Below are positions 25,151 through 33,569 of a stretch of DNA of 64,000 nt, one piece after another. Source of the stretch: Bacteroidota bacterium (lineage in GTDB: Bacteria > Bacteroidota > Bacteroidia > Chitinophagales > Chitinophagaceae); assembly GCA_029558715.1 (NCBI GenBank), contig JAKQEA010000100.1, positions 33,545 to 97,544 of the forward strand, written 5' to 3'. The notes under the pieces are model-generated. The model saw only the letters and a program-made list of their open reading frames with translations. It did not search any database and was not told where the DNA came from. The position numbers were made by a program, and so were the translations under genes. The first letter of the stretch is position 1. The number at the start of each line of letters is the position of its first letter.

Positions 25151-25756
25151 TTAAACGGTGAGTTCGGTGATCAGGATTTGTAACAGGCCAATGATAAAGC
25201 CTATAACTGCACCGATAATTTCCACAAACCTGAACTCTTTAGACATGATCTGGTAGAGAACCTCTTCCAGCTTGTCCGAGGAGAACCCGGCTACCTTTTG
25301 TATAACGATATGTTCAAGATCCAGTTCAGTTTTCAGGTTAGCGGCGTACTGTTTCATTACAACCGGAAACAATGATTCTATTTCCGTCATAAACGCACCC
25401 TTCAGTTTAGTTATCGTTTTATCTCCGATAAACATGCTGATCACAGGCATTTCAATACTTAACCTGTTGCGCAGAAAATCATCAACATGATTTTCTATCA
25501 GCGGCATTATTTTTTTCAGGTTCTCCGGGCTGCTTATTTTTTGCTCGATGTCTTCAAAAGAAAGGAATTCGGCGCTTACCAGCTTACCCAGTTTTTCGGC
25601 AAACTGCTGTTGTCTTTTTGGAAATATGCCCTGGAAAGTAATTCCTAATATTCTTTTAGGTTCTCTTGGATGGAAAAGCATTTTAATAGCTACCCAGTTG
25701 GTAACCCAGCCGATAAAAGCAGAAATGACAGGAATAATAAGTAACCAGTAGTTCAT
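25151..25756 (-). CDS. DUF445 family membrane protein
   Basis: The 201-residue product has an N-terminal membrane segment with the DUF445 hallmark GWVTNWVAIKMLFHPREP (about 17-34), a helical soluble middle part and a C-terminal membrane segment (FVEIIGAVIGFIIGLLQIL). Full-length DUF445 proteins are about 400 residues; this short form, with one hairpin-like pair of membrane segments, is common in Bacteroidota. Function is unknown. It begins 15 bases after the terminator of the tRNA-His gene, so its own promoter must lie within or before that terminator, or it depends on read-through. Confidence 0.85.
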   Translation of the reverse strand: MNYWLLIIPVISAFIGWVTNWVAIKMLFHPREPKRILGITFQGIFPKRQQQFAEKLGKLVSAEFLSFEDIEQKISSPENLKKIMPLIENHVDDFLRNRLSIEMPVISMFIGDKTITKLKGAFMTEIESLFPVVMKQYAANLKTELDLEHIVIQKVAGFSSDKLEEVLYQIMSKEFRFVEIIGAVIGFIIGLLQILITELTV

Positions 25757-25771
25757 AAAATCTATAAAATT

Positions 25772-25799
25772 AGACCCCGTATCTTATGAAACGGGGTCT
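25772..25799 (-). terminator. Terminator of tRNA-His
   Basis: Stem AGACCCCGT / ACGGGGTCT with a 10-base loop, followed on the minus strand by AATTTTATAGATTTT. Confidence 0.7.
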
Positions 25800-25801
25800 T
25801 T

Positions 25802-25879
25802 TGGGGTGGCTAACCGGGTTCGAACCGGCGACCCTCAGAACCACAATCTGATGCTCTAACCAGCTGAGCTATAGCCACC
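25802..25879 (-). tRNA. trnH: tRNA-His (GTG anticodon)
   Basis: The minus strand folds as a cloverleaf: acceptor GTGGCTA / TAGCCAC, D-arm AGCTCAGCTGGTTAGAGC, anticodon stem TCAGA / TCTGA with loop TTGTGGT (anticodon GTG) and T-arm CCGGTTCGAACCCGG. The discriminator base is C73 and the base before the acceptor (25879) encodes G-1, the histidine identity pair. The 3' CCA (25804-25802) is encoded in the DNA. Confidence 0.97.
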
Positions 25880-26010
25880 ATTTTGAGGCTGCAAAAATAA
25901 GTAAAATGCATTTTTGTAAAAAATAAAAGAACGTATTATTTCGATTAAGCAGGGGTTACAACGAAAGTTTACTAATTCAACAGCTCAACCATTCATCAAA
26001 AACCATTGTT

Positions 26011-26046
26011 AAAAGCCTGTAAAAGCAAGAAAAACAGGCTTTTTGC
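26011..26046. terminator. Hairpin with T run just before the S41 protease promoter
   Basis: Stem AAAAGCCTGT / ACAGGCTTTT with a 14-base loop, followed on the plus strand by TTTTTG. No plus-strand gene lies upstream, so it is either a barrier against read-through or part of the protease gene's control region. Confidence 0.6.
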
Positions 26047-26048
26047 GT

Positions 26049-26056
26049 TATTTTTG
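26049..26056 (+). promoter_or_regulatory. Bacteroidota -7 element (TATTTTTG) for the Prc-type protease
   Basis: TATTTTTG fits TAnnTTTG. Transcription would begin near 26063, which argues against the ATG at 26062 and favours 26086 or 26092. Confidence 0.5.
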
Positions 26057-26091
26057 ATACTATGTCCAATACATTTAAATACCTCATGAAT

Positions 26092-28242
26092 ATGAAAAGA
26101 CTTCCAATAGTGATATTGATGATAGTGGCGGCCTCTTTCCTAGCCTTTAAAACAATGGGTAAAGGAAACAATATCCCTCCCGGCAACTATGAAAAGATCA
26201 TGAAATTAGTGGGTGAGATGTTGTCCCACGGCCATTACAGTCCCCAGGATATTAATGATGCGTTTTCTAAAAAAGTTTTTAAAAAGTATATAACTGAGCT
26301 TGATGCTGATAAAACTATATTTCTGCAGAGTGATATTGAAGCACTGAAAAAATTTGAAACAAAGATCGATGACGAAATAAAAGGCGCCCCGGTTGAGTTT
26401 TCACTAGCAGTCGGCAAGATCTTCAATAAAAGGGCAGAGGAATCAGCTGCTATTATTAATTCAATCCTGTCAGTACCATTTGAATTTTCAACTGATGAAG
26501 AGGTGCTGTTGGATACGGATAAGATCGGATTTGTAACCACCGCAGCTGAACAGAAAGACAGATGGAGAAAGAAACTCAAGTTCATGACACTAGAACGCTA
26601 TGCCGATCTTTTGGATGTCAGGGAAAAAAATAAAGGAAAAGAAGGGTTTGTGGTGAAAACTGATGAAGAACTGGAGAAAGATGCCCGTGACAGGGTAAAA
26701 CGCATTATGGACAGGACATTTGAACGGTATCGCTTTAAGTTCAATGATGACGATAAGTTCAATATGTATGTGAATACGATCACTACTACTATGGATCCGC
26801 ATACAGAATTTTTCCCGCCTGTTGATAAAAGATATTTTGATGAAGAAATGAGCGGCAGTTTTTTTGGTATTGGCGCTTCCCTGCAATATGATGACGGAAA
26901 TATTAAAATTGCCAGCATACTTACCGGAAGTCCTGCTTACAAATCAGGAGAATTACAGGCCGGTGATATTATTCAGAAAGTAGGACAGGGGAAAGAAGAA
27001 CCTGTTGATCTGACCGGTTACCTCGTTACAGATGCTGTAAAAGTGATCCGTGGTAAAAAGGGAACGGAAGTAAAGTTAACCGTAAAGAAACTGGATGGGG
27101 GAATCAAGGTTGTTTCTCTTATCCGGGATAAAATAGTGCAGGACGAATCTTTTGCCCGCAGCGCCATTGTAAATGAGAATGGTTCAAAGATCGGATACAT
27201 CTTCCTGCCGGAGTTTTATGCCAACTTCGAGGACCCCAATGGCAACCGTTGCTATATCGATGTGGCGAAAGAGGTAAATAAACTGAAAGAAGAAAAAGTG
27301 GATGGTATTGTGATCGACCTGCGCAATAATGGCGGCGGTTCATTATATGATGTGGTGCAAATGGCGGGGTTATTTATAGAAGATGGCCCGATTGTACAGG
27401 TAAAAGACAGGGATAACAAACCAAGTGTTTTGAAAGACAAAGACCGTAATGTTTTATATACCGGACCGCTGGCCGTGATGGTGAATGAATTCAGCGCCTC
27501 TGCATCAGAGATATTTGCTGCTGCCATCCAGGATTATGGCCGTGGCGTGGTGATCGGAAGCACTTCTACTTATGGCAAAGGAACTGTTCAGCGAAATATT
27601 GGCCTTGATCCTGAAAATGGATTTTCTATGTCCAACTCTGACCTGGGAACCATAAAGCTAACCTTGCAAAAATTCTATCGCATTAACGGGGGATCTACAC
27701 AACTAAGAGGAGTTTCATCTGATATTGTGTTGCCCGATAACCTGGAGCACCTGAAAGTAAGAGAAAAGGATAGTGATGATGCTTTACCATGGGATGAGAT
27801 CACCAAAGCTTCTTATAAAACATGGGATGCGGGATACAGCCTTGAAACGATCAAACAACTGAGCAACCAGCGGCTGGAAAATGATCCTACATTCAGACTG
27901 ATCGCAGAAACAACAGAATGGTTGTCGAAGCAAAGTGAAAAGAAATATTCATTGCAGTTAGATAAATACCGCAAAGAACAAGAACGTATCAAAGCAAGTG
28001 TGAAGCAACTTGAATCACTGCTGAAATTAAAGGGGCAATTGGATGTTTCAGCATTACCGCAGGAGGCAAACCGCTGGGCGGATGATAAACCCAAGCAGGA
28101 ACGCTTTGCCCAATGGCTGAAAACCCTTCAAAAAGATATTTACCTCGACCAGGCAGTAAAAGTGATGAATGATATCATTAGTCAGCAAAACCTGGTAAAA
28201 GGGAAACCTGTTACTAATGAGCCGGCAAAGAAAGCTTTTTAA
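26092..28242 (+). CDS. Carboxy-terminal processing protease, Prc/Tsp type (S41)
   Basis: A 716-residue periplasmic protease with an N-terminal signal/anchor (MKRLPIVILMIVAASFLAF), a Prc N-terminal helical domain, a PDZ domain (about 235-320, FFGIGASLQYDDGNIKI and SPAYKSGELQAGDII), the S41 core (DGIVIDLRNNGGGSL, NEFSASASEIFAAAIQDYG and YGKGTVQ: Ser-Lys dyad in SASASE and YGKGT) and the C-terminal DUF3340-like helical region with ITKASYKTWDAGY. Prc enzymes trim C-termini and degrade tagged or misfolded periplasmic proteins, and in other bacteria control murein hydrolases. The start at 26092 follows from the promoter position; 26086 and 26062 are in-frame alternatives. Confidence 0.9.
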   Translation: MKRLPIVILMIVAASFLAFKTMGKGNNIPPGNYEKIMKLVGEMLSHGHYSPQDINDAFSKKVFKKYITELDADKTIFLQSDIEALKKFETKIDDEIKGAPVEFSLAVGKIFNKRAEESAAIINSILSVPFEFSTDEEVLLDTDKIGFVTTAAEQKDRWRKKLKFMTLERYADLLDVREKNKGKEGFVVKTDEELEKDARDRVKRIMDRTFERYRFKFNDDDKFNMYVNTITTTMDPHTEFFPPVDKRYFDEEMSGSFFGIGASLQYDDGNIKIASILTGSPAYKSGELQAGDIIQKVGQGKEEPVDLTGYLVTDAVKVIRGKKGTEVKLTVKKLDGGIKVVSLIRDKIVQDESFARSAIVNENGSKIGYIFLPEFYANFEDPNGNRCYIDVAKEVNKLKEEKVDGIVIDLRNNGGGSLYDVVQMAGLFIEDGPIVQVKDRDNKPSVLKDKDRNVLYTGPLAVMVNEFSASASEIFAAAIQDYGRGVVIGSTSTYGKGTVQRNIGLDPENGFSMSNSDLGTIKLTLQKFYRINGGSTQLRGVSSDIVLPDNLEHLKVREKDSDDALPWDEITKASYKTWDAGYSLETIKQLSNQRLENDPTFRLIAETTEWLSKQSEKKYSLQLDKYRKEQERIKASVKQLESLLKLKGQLDVSALPQEANRWADDKPKQERFAQWLKTLQKDIYLDQAVKVMNDIISQQNLVKGKPVTNEPAKKAF

Positions 28243-28255
28243 GAAATAAGACAAC

Positions 28256-28294
28256 AATAAAAAAAGTCCTGTTACTCAACAGGACTTTTTTTTA
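28256..28294. terminator. Bidirectional terminator between protease and DinB genes
   Basis: Stem AAAAAGTCCTGTT / AACAGGACTTTTT, loop ACTC, with A run before and T run after. Confidence 0.92.
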
Positions 28295-28304
28295 TAACAA
28301 GTTA

Positions 28305-28814
28305 TCAGAGATATCTTTCTTTTATAATGTTCAGGTGATGAGTAAGGTGCCCGGCAATGATAAAGCCAATGCCAAGTACATATACTTGTTTCCCGTTGGA
28401 TATGCCTGCTGTTTCCAGTTGTTCATTATCAAAAGAGGAAAATAATATTTCGGTAGAGCGCCGCACTGCTTTGAATTCATCCAGCATATCATCCCAGTTT
28501 CTCATCTGTGCTTTTGACCTGGCAGCATATTCATTTTCATCAAAACCGGGTAGGCTTTGTTGCTCGCCGCGGGCAATGCAGAGGGCTCTGTAGGCAAACA
28601 CTCTTTCCGCATCAATAATATGCTGCAGCACTTCTTTTATTGTCCACTTATCCTGGCCATAACGGTATTCTCTTTTTTCTACCGGAAGATTTTCGAGGAA
28701 TTGTACAAAAGTGCTGTGCTGTTGTGTCAGCGCCGGTAAAAGATTGTCTCCCTCTACCTGGGCAATATAACCGTGAAACCACTCCGGTACTCTTGACAGA
28801 TCAGGACGGGCCAT
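28305..28814 (-). CDS. DinB-family putative metal-dependent protein
   Basis: A 169-residue four-helix bundle protein with the DinB pattern: helix 1 at LLPALTQQHSTFVQFLENL, KWTIKEVLQHIIDAERVFAY (first metal-site His, about 66) and IAGHLTHHLNIIKERYL at the C-terminus (two more His). Members of this family in other phyla include thiol (mycothiol, bacillithiol) transferases; the partner here is unknown, although a bacilliredoxin is coded in this window at 2659. The gene lies six bases after the lipoprotein gene 28821-29333 on the same strand and is probably co-transcribed with it. Confidence 0.9.
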   Translation of the reverse strand: MARPDLSRVPEWFHGYIAQVEGDNLLPALTQQHSTFVQFLENLPVEKREYRYGQDKWTIKEVLQHIIDAERVFAYRALCIARGEQQSLPGFDENEYAARSKAQMRNWDDMLDEFKAVRRSTEILFSSFDNEQLETAGISNGKQVYVLGIGFIIAGHLTHHLNIIKERYL

Positions 28815-28820
28815 ATTAAA

Positions 28821-29333
28821 TTATTTCTGCGTTGGTTTACTGTTTAATGGGGCGCCTACAGCTATATCACAACGGTGACCTGGCTGTCCGTGTGCCGGGT
28901 TAAGACCAGCAGCTACTGCACCTCCCGGAGCCGGGTTGGTATTAATAACCGGGGCAGCAGGTGATGGGGTTGGTGTTATCGTGGCCGGCTGAGAAACAGT
29001 ATTCACTGTTGGCTGTGTTGGTTTGCTGTCCAATGGCGCACCAACCGGAATGTCACAGCGGTGACCGGGCTGTCCGTGTGCCGGGTTGAGACCTGCTTTG
29101 CTGATAACCGGTGCTGAAGGCTGATTAACTGAATTTACCGGGGTAACAGTATTTACAGCAGGTTGTTGCTGCACAGGCATTGTTCTCGCCGTATCAGCTC
29201 CGTTTGCAGCGGCAGGCTGCACTGTCGATGATGTGTTAACAGGGGTAGTAGTGGTTTCTTCGTCTGAAGAATTGCCACAACCTGTTGAAGCCACCAGCAA
29301 TACTAAAGCGGGTAAAAATTTGATATATTTCAT
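28821..29333 (-). CDS. Lipoprotein with two copies of a GLNPAHGQPGHRCDI motif
   Basis: The start at 29333 (MKYIKFLPALVLL) gives a lipoprotein signal with lipobox STGC (Cys19); the frame is open for 56 codons upstream but that would bury the signal. The 170-residue product is mostly a disordered Thr/Pro/Val/Asn-rich chain with a duplicated motif, GLNPAHGQPGHRCDI-VGAPLDSKPTQ, at about residues 79-105 and 143-170. Similar GLNPxHGQPGHRCD motifs are found at the ends of small Bacteroidota proteins, but their function is not known to me. The invariant His, Cys and Asp suggest a metal site. Upstream, it is divergent from GH16. Confidence 0.75.
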   Translation of the reverse strand: MKYIKFLPALVLLVASTGCGNSSDEETTTTPVNTSSTVQPAAANGADTARTMPVQQQPAVNTVTPVNSVNQPSAPVISKAGLNPAHGQPGHRCDIPVGAPLDSKPTQPTVNTVSQPATITPTPSPAAPVINTNPAPGGAVAAGLNPAHGQPGHRCDIAVGAPLNSKPTQK

Positions 29334-29442
29334 TTGTAAATTTTTAAAAGAAATGAGATGCAAAATAGGTAAGTTTTGCGAAAGCCTTGTTGTAATGTTG
29401 CAAACGGTATTCACTTCTTTTTTATGTTTAAAATAATTGCTC

Positions 29443-30243
29443 ATGAATAAAAATATCCTTTTTGCTGCCTGCATGTTGATCCTTTTCCTTTCCTGCAACA
29501 ATAAGGAAAAGATGACGGAACCGGCATATCAACTGGTTTGGGCTGATGAATTTGCTACTCCAGGGCAACCCGATGCAGCTAAATGGAATTATGAAGTGGG
29601 CGGGCATGGCTGGGGCAACCAGGAACTGCAGTTCTATACCGACAGGCGTTCAGAAAATGCAAGGGTGGAAAACGGGTACCTTATCATTGAAGCAAGAAAA
29701 GAGAACTGGCAGGGAATGAATTACACTTCAGCCAGGCTGGTGACCAAAGGAAAAGCTGAGTGGCAGTATGGAAGGATTGAAGTAAAAGCGAAGATCCCTT
29801 CAGGAAGGGGCACCTGGCCTGCTATCTGGATGCTGGGCGCTACCACTCCGCTGAACTGGCCCGACGACGGTGAGATTGATATCATGGAGCATGTAGGATT
29901 TAACCAGGGAACTGTGCATGCTTCCATTCATTGTAAAAAATACTATCACAGTATAGGAACACAAAAAACAGCTACCATTCCGGTACCGGATTGTTCAGAC
30001 AGTTTTCATGTATATGCAACAGAATGGGATAAGGATAGTGTAAGGGTATCGGTGGATGGCAATACCTATTTCCGTTTTGCAAATGAGCATACAGGCTATG
30101 AAGCTTGGCCTTTTGATAATAAAATGTTTTTGCTGCTGAATATCGCAGTAGGCGGAGCCTGGGGCGGACAGCAGGGAGTTGATGACAGCATCTTTCCTAA
30201 AAAGATGGAGATTGACTATGTACGGGTGTACCAGAAGAAGTGA
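29443..30243 (+). CDS. Glycoside hydrolase family 16 lipoprotein (laminarinase-like)
   Basis: The start at 29443 gives a lipoprotein signal MNKNILFAACMLILFLSC (Cys18). The remaining 248 residues are a single GH16 domain: VWADEFATPGQPDAAKWNYE at the start, GWGNQELQFYTDR, SGRGTWPAIWMLG, and the catalytic motif G-E-I-D-I-M-E (ExDxxE, about 145-151), and ending MEIDYVRVYQKK. The extra Met residue in the motif (EIDIME) is that of beta-1,3-glucanases (laminarinases), so hydrolysis of beta-1,3-glucans or mixed-linkage glucans is likely, on the outer face of the cell. There is no carbohydrate-binding module and no SusCD pair nearby. Confidence 0.93.
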   Translation: MNKNILFAACMLILFLSCNNKEKMTEPAYQLVWADEFATPGQPDAAKWNYEVGGHGWGNQELQFYTDRRSENARVENGYLIIEARKENWQGMNYTSARLVTKGKAEWQYGRIEVKAKIPSGRGTWPAIWMLGATTPLNWPDDGEIDIMEHVGFNQGTVHASIHCKKYYHSIGTQKTATIPVPDCSDSFHVYATEWDKDSVRVSVDGNTYFRFANEHTGYEAWPFDNKMFLLLNIAVGGAWGGQQGVDDSIFPKKMEIDYVRVYQKK

Positions 30244-30541
30244 AATGGCTGCAGCCCATATTTGTCAGATCATCTATCCTTCCGGAATTGCCACCATTTC
30301 TTTGATTTATTGGCTCGCCAGATGATTGCGGGCAATCTCCTTCCTTAGACTTTATTGGCGGACTTATTTTAAATACCGTTGGAATGATTGTGTAAAATGA
30401 ATAAACGGAATCCTCAAGCCCGTTCTCAAATTGTTTGGCAGTTTTTGCAAACGGAAATATTTTGTTTTTGTCGTCAAGGGCAATGCTTATGGTTTGTGTG
30501 TCCTGGTCAACCTGTAGTGTAGCCTTCCCTGATATCAGGGA
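30197..30541 (-). pseudogene. Possible remnant of an unknown protein, start missing
   Basis: One minus-strand frame is open for about 110 codons, from a palindrome at 30517-30550 to a stop inside the end of the GH16 gene. It reads like protein in its first half (for example ATLQVDQDTQTISIALDDKN, then KIFPFAKTAKQF), but has no start codon and a stop (TAG) directly upstream in the palindrome. The 346-base gap 30244-30589 has no other gene. It may be the leftover C-terminus of a deleted gene, or chance. Confidence 0.3.
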
Positions 30542-30550
30542 AGGCTACAC
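30517..30550. repeat. Perfect 34-bp palindrome without loop
   Basis: Arms GTGTAGCCTTCCCTGAT / ATCAGGGAAGGCTACAC with no spacer. It may serve as a terminator for the gene ending at 30590 on the minus strand, but lacks a T run. Confidence 0.8.
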
Positions 30551-30589
30551 CCCAATAGCACAAATGCGTATGTTGTACGTTCGCACACG

Positions 30590-31051
30590 CTACTTGTTGG
30601 TCGACGCCATTCTATGAAGTTGCCATTTCCCATTAATCTTTTTGAATACTGCTAGCCAAGCGTAGTGAGTAGTATCTAATTTGTGATCCTCTGATTTGGC
30701 TCTGGTGATTACAACTTTTTCGACTACTGATGTAGCCATCGTGGCATCATCTGATATGCTGATGATTGGGGGTGAGATATCTTCCCAGGTTACGAAATCT
30801 ACGGTTTCGAAATAAGCTTTAAATCTTTTAAAGTTTTCTGTATATGTAGGCTTTTTTACTAATCCCCGGTTCACTTCTATATATTCAGAGGAACTGTCGC
30901 CAAGAAGCAGGGCTACATTTTTTTCAAGATGAGCTTTTTGTTGGTCATTATGAATTGCTAGAATTGCCTTTTTTTCTGCATCAAAGTCAGGCCTGGTGTG
31001 GCAAGCTTGAAGAATATAGAGCAGAAAAAGGGAAACCAAAATATACTTCAT
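30590..31051 (-). CDS. NTF2-like (DUF4440-type) lipoprotein
   Basis: The start at 31051 (MKYILVSLFLLYILQAC) makes a lipoprotein with lipobox LQAC; an ATG two codons earlier is also possible. The mature 136 residues follow the DUF4440/SnoaL pattern: AEKKAILAIHNDQQKAHLEKN as the first helix, then GDSSSEYIEVNRG, FVTWEDISPPIISISDD, and W-A-V-F-K-K-I-N-G-K-W-Q-L-H at the end. Function cannot be inferred; it is the second NTF2-like protein in this window (see 1423). It is upstream of the palindrome at 30517. Confidence 0.72.
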   Translation of the reverse strand: MKYILVSLFLLYILQACHTRPDFDAEKKAILAIHNDQQKAHLEKNVALLLGDSSSEYIEVNRGLVKKPTYTENFKRFKAYFETVDFVTWEDISPPIISISDDATMATSVVEKVVITRAKSEDHKLDTTHYAWLAVFKKINGKWQLHRMASTNK

Positions 31052-31179
31052 TGTCATTTTACTAATGAGAATTTGATTGAGTGACGTACAACAATTAAAT
31101 ATACAAACCAACTGGCATAAATTTCCATTGGTAAGCAACAGAAAAATATGCCAGCTGTAAATTCTTTTAATCCTGTTTA

Positions 31180-32253
31180 TCAGGCTATGGTCACTTCTTT
31201 ATCCAGGTACACATCCTGTATGGCATTCAGTATCTCCACACCTTCTTTCATTGGTCGCTGAAAAGCTTTGCGACCCGAGATAAGACCCATACCGCCGGCT
31301 CTTTTATTTACCACTGCTGTGGTTACAGCTTCGGCCATATCGCTGGCGCCTGATGATGCACCACCACTGTTAATAAGACCGGCACGGCCCATATAACAAT
31401 TGGCTACCTGGTAGCGGCAAAGATCAATAGGATGATCCGTGGTGAGTTCGTCGTAAATGCGTTTATCATTTTTGCCGTAGGCAGATTCTTTTGTATTCAA
31501 TGCTAAATAACCGCCGTTGTTCTCCGGTAATTTTTGTTTGATTATGTCGGCTTCGATTGTTACACCAAGATGATTGGCCTGTCCTGTTAGGTCAGCCGAT
31601 ACATGAAAATCTTTTTCTTTTGTTTTGAACGCAGGGTTGCGCAGGTAGCACCACAGGATGGTGGCCATGCCCAGTTCATGTGCTATTTCAAATGCCTTGC
31701 TTACTTCCTGTATCTGTCTTGCTGATTCATCGCTGCCGAAATAGATAGTAGCGCCAACAGCAGCCGCACCCAGGTTCCAGCTTTGTTTGATGGAAGCAAA
31801 CATGATCTGGTCAAACTTATTGGGGTAGGTGAGGAACTCGTTGTGATTCACTTTTACAATGAAAGGTATTTTATGGGCATACTTTCTCGAGAGAAAACCC
31901 AGTCCGCCATAGGTAGTGGCCACCGCATTGCATCCTCCCTCAATGGCCAGTTTGATGATATTCTCAGGATCAAAGTAGATGGGGTTCTTTGCAAAAGAAG
32001 CGCCGCCACTATGTTCAATTCCCTGGTCAACGGGAAGAACGGAGAGATAGCCCGTATTGGCTAATCTTCCGTTGCTATACATATTTTGCAGGTTGCGCAG
32101 CACCTGGGGATTTCTGTCGCTGTTTGTCCAGATACGGTCGACAAAATCAGGACCCGGCAGGTGCAGTTGATCTTTAGAAATTGTTTTTGACTGGTGGTTC
32201 AGTAAATACTCAGCTTTATCGCCAAGCAACTCAGTAATTTTTTTAGCAGGCAT
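31180..32253 (-). CDS. fbaB: Class I fructose-bisphosphate aldolase (FbaB/DhnA type)
   Basis: The 357-residue protein belongs to the archaeal/bacterial class I (Schiff-base) aldolase family: [18 protein letters not shown] (about 70-88), [42 protein letters not shown] and the end-of-barrel [19 protein letters not shown] and [16 protein letters not shown] lysine Schiff base needs no metal. It is coded just downstream of the class II aldolase gene, with a terminator and its own promoter between. In bacteria with both, the class I enzyme often serves gluconeogenesis. Confidence 0.9.
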   Translation of the reverse strand: MPAKKITELLGDKAEYLLNHQSKTISKDQLHLPGPDFVDRIWTNSDRNPQVLRNLQNMYSNGRLANTGYLSVLPVDQGIEHSGGASFAKNPIYFDPENIIKLAIEGGCNAVATTYGGLGFLSRKYAHKIPFIVKVNHNEFLTYPNKFDQIMFASIKQSWNLGAAAVGATIYFGSDESARQIQEVSKAFEIAHELGMATILWCYLRNPAFKTKEKDFHVSADLTGQANHLGVTIEADIIKQKLPENNGGYLALNTKESAYGKNDKRIYDELTTDHPIDLCRYQVANCYMGRAGLINSGGASSGASDMAEAVTTAVVNKRAGGMGLISGRKAFQRPMKEGVEILNAIQDVYLDKEVTIA

Positions 32254-32317
32254 AGCAATTGTTTGTTTATAAGTTAATGGCCGGATAATCGAAAGGATTC
32301 AACTAACGACCGTTAGG

Positions 32318-32325
32318 CAAAGATA
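32318..32325 (-). promoter_or_regulatory. Bacteroidota -7 element (TATCTTTG) for fbaB
   Basis: TATCTTTG on the minus strand matches TAnnTTTG; the leader to the ATG at 32253 would be about 58 bases. Confidence 0.6.
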
Positions 32326-32342
32326 GAGCCGCCAATGGAAAT

Positions 32343-32389
32343 AAAAAATCCCGTCCGGCATCAGCCAGGCGGGATCCCGATTTTTTTTT
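32343..32389 (-). terminator. Terminator of fbaA
   Basis: Imperfect stem ATCCCGCCTGG / CCGGACGGGAT (minus strand) followed by TTTTTTATTT, nine bases beyond the fbaA stop codon. Confidence 0.8.
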
Positions 32390-32397
32390 GTCCTGTT

Positions 32398-33465
32398 TTA
32401 TGCGTTACGGTTAATACAATTCAGGTCTTCAAAAGCTACTTCGAGGCGTTTGCTGAATGATTCTTCGCCCTTACGCAGCCAAACCCTTGGGTCGTAGTAC
32501 TTCTTATTTGGTTTGTCTTCGCCTTCGGGGTTACCCAGTTGTCCCTGTAAATAAGCCTCGTTCTTTTTATAGTTTTCCAAAATGCCTTCCCAGAAAGCCC
32601 ATTGCAGGTCAGTGTCAATATTCATTTTGATAGCGCCATAACCGATCGCTTCTCTTATCTGGTGCTGCGGTGAACCACTGCCACCATGGAAAACGAAATA
32701 GACAGGTTTTGGACCAGTCTTGAATTCTTTTTCAATATGCACCTGGCTGTTGTTCAATATTACCGGACGTAATTCCACATTGCCCGGTTTGTACACTCCA
32801 TGCACATTACCAAAAGCAGCAGCTACGGTAAATAATTTTCCCACTTTACTTAATTCTTTATAGGCATAGGCCACATCTTCCGGTTGTGTATACAGTTTTG
32901 AATTTTCTACATCGCTGTTATCCACTCCGTCTTCTTCACCACCGGTAACACCCAGTTCTATTTCGATACTCATACCCAGCGGCTGCATTCGTTTAAAGAA
33001 TTCAACTGAAGTATGAATATTCTCTTCGATGGGTTCTTCGCTCAGGTCGAGCATATGCGAACTGAAAAGGGGCTGACCTTTTTCTTTATAGAATTGTTCA
33101 CCTGCATCAATTAAACCGCTGATCCAGGGCAACCATTTTTTGGCAGCATGATCGGTATGTAAAACCACAGGTACTCCGTAATACTGTGCTACATTATGAA
33201 TATGCAGTGCGCCGGAAATACCGCCGGAGATATTCCCCTGCAGTTTGTCATTGGGCATTCCTTTTCCGGCAATGAACTGGGCACCACCATTAGAGAATTG
33301 AATAATCACGGGAGAATTAACTTTCGCAGCAGTTTCTAATGTAGCATTGATGGTATTGGTTCCAATTGTGTTTACTGCTGGTAAGGCAAACTGGTTTTCT
33401 TTGGCATCATTGTAAAGTGCTTCCAGTTCGTCACCGAACAGCACACCGGCTCTGTACTTTTTCAT
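32398..33465 (-). CDS. fbaA: Class II fructose-bisphosphate aldolase
   Basis: Zinc-dependent aldolase that cleaves or forms fructose 1,6-bisphosphate. The 355-residue length and the sequence match the E. coli FbaA (class IIa) type: ALPAVNTIGTNTINATLETA, VPVVLHTDHAAKKWLPW (zinc-ligand His), FSSHMLDLSEEPIEENI, EIELGVTGGEEDGVDNS (active-site Glu), AFGNVHGVYKPGNVELRP (zinc His) and VFHGGSGS. It ends with an efficient terminator before fbaB. Confidence 0.95.
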   Translation of the reverse strand: MKKYRAGVLFGDELEALYNDAKENQFALPAVNTIGTNTINATLETAAKVNSPVIIQFSNGGAQFIAGKGMPNDKLQGNISGGISGALHIHNVAQYYGVPVVLHTDHAAKKWLPWISGLIDAGEQFYKEKGQPLFSSHMLDLSEEPIEENIHTSVEFFKRMQPLGMSIEIELGVTGGEEDGVDNSDVENSKLYTQPEDVAYAYKELSKVGKLFTVAAAFGNVHGVYKPGNVELRPVILNNSQVHIEKEFKTGPKPVYFVFHGGSGSPQHQIREAIGYGAIKMNIDTDLQWAFWEGILENYKKNEAYLQGQLGNPEGEDKPNKKYYDPRVWLRKGEESFSKRLEVAFEDLNCINRNA

Positions 33466-33569
33466 TCAGTTTAAATTTTTAATAAGTGGCAAATGCTTTT
33501 CAGCAGGCAGGCAATCGTTAAAGGCCCGCTAATATAGATATTTTATTTAATCGGAAATGCGAACAGGTG

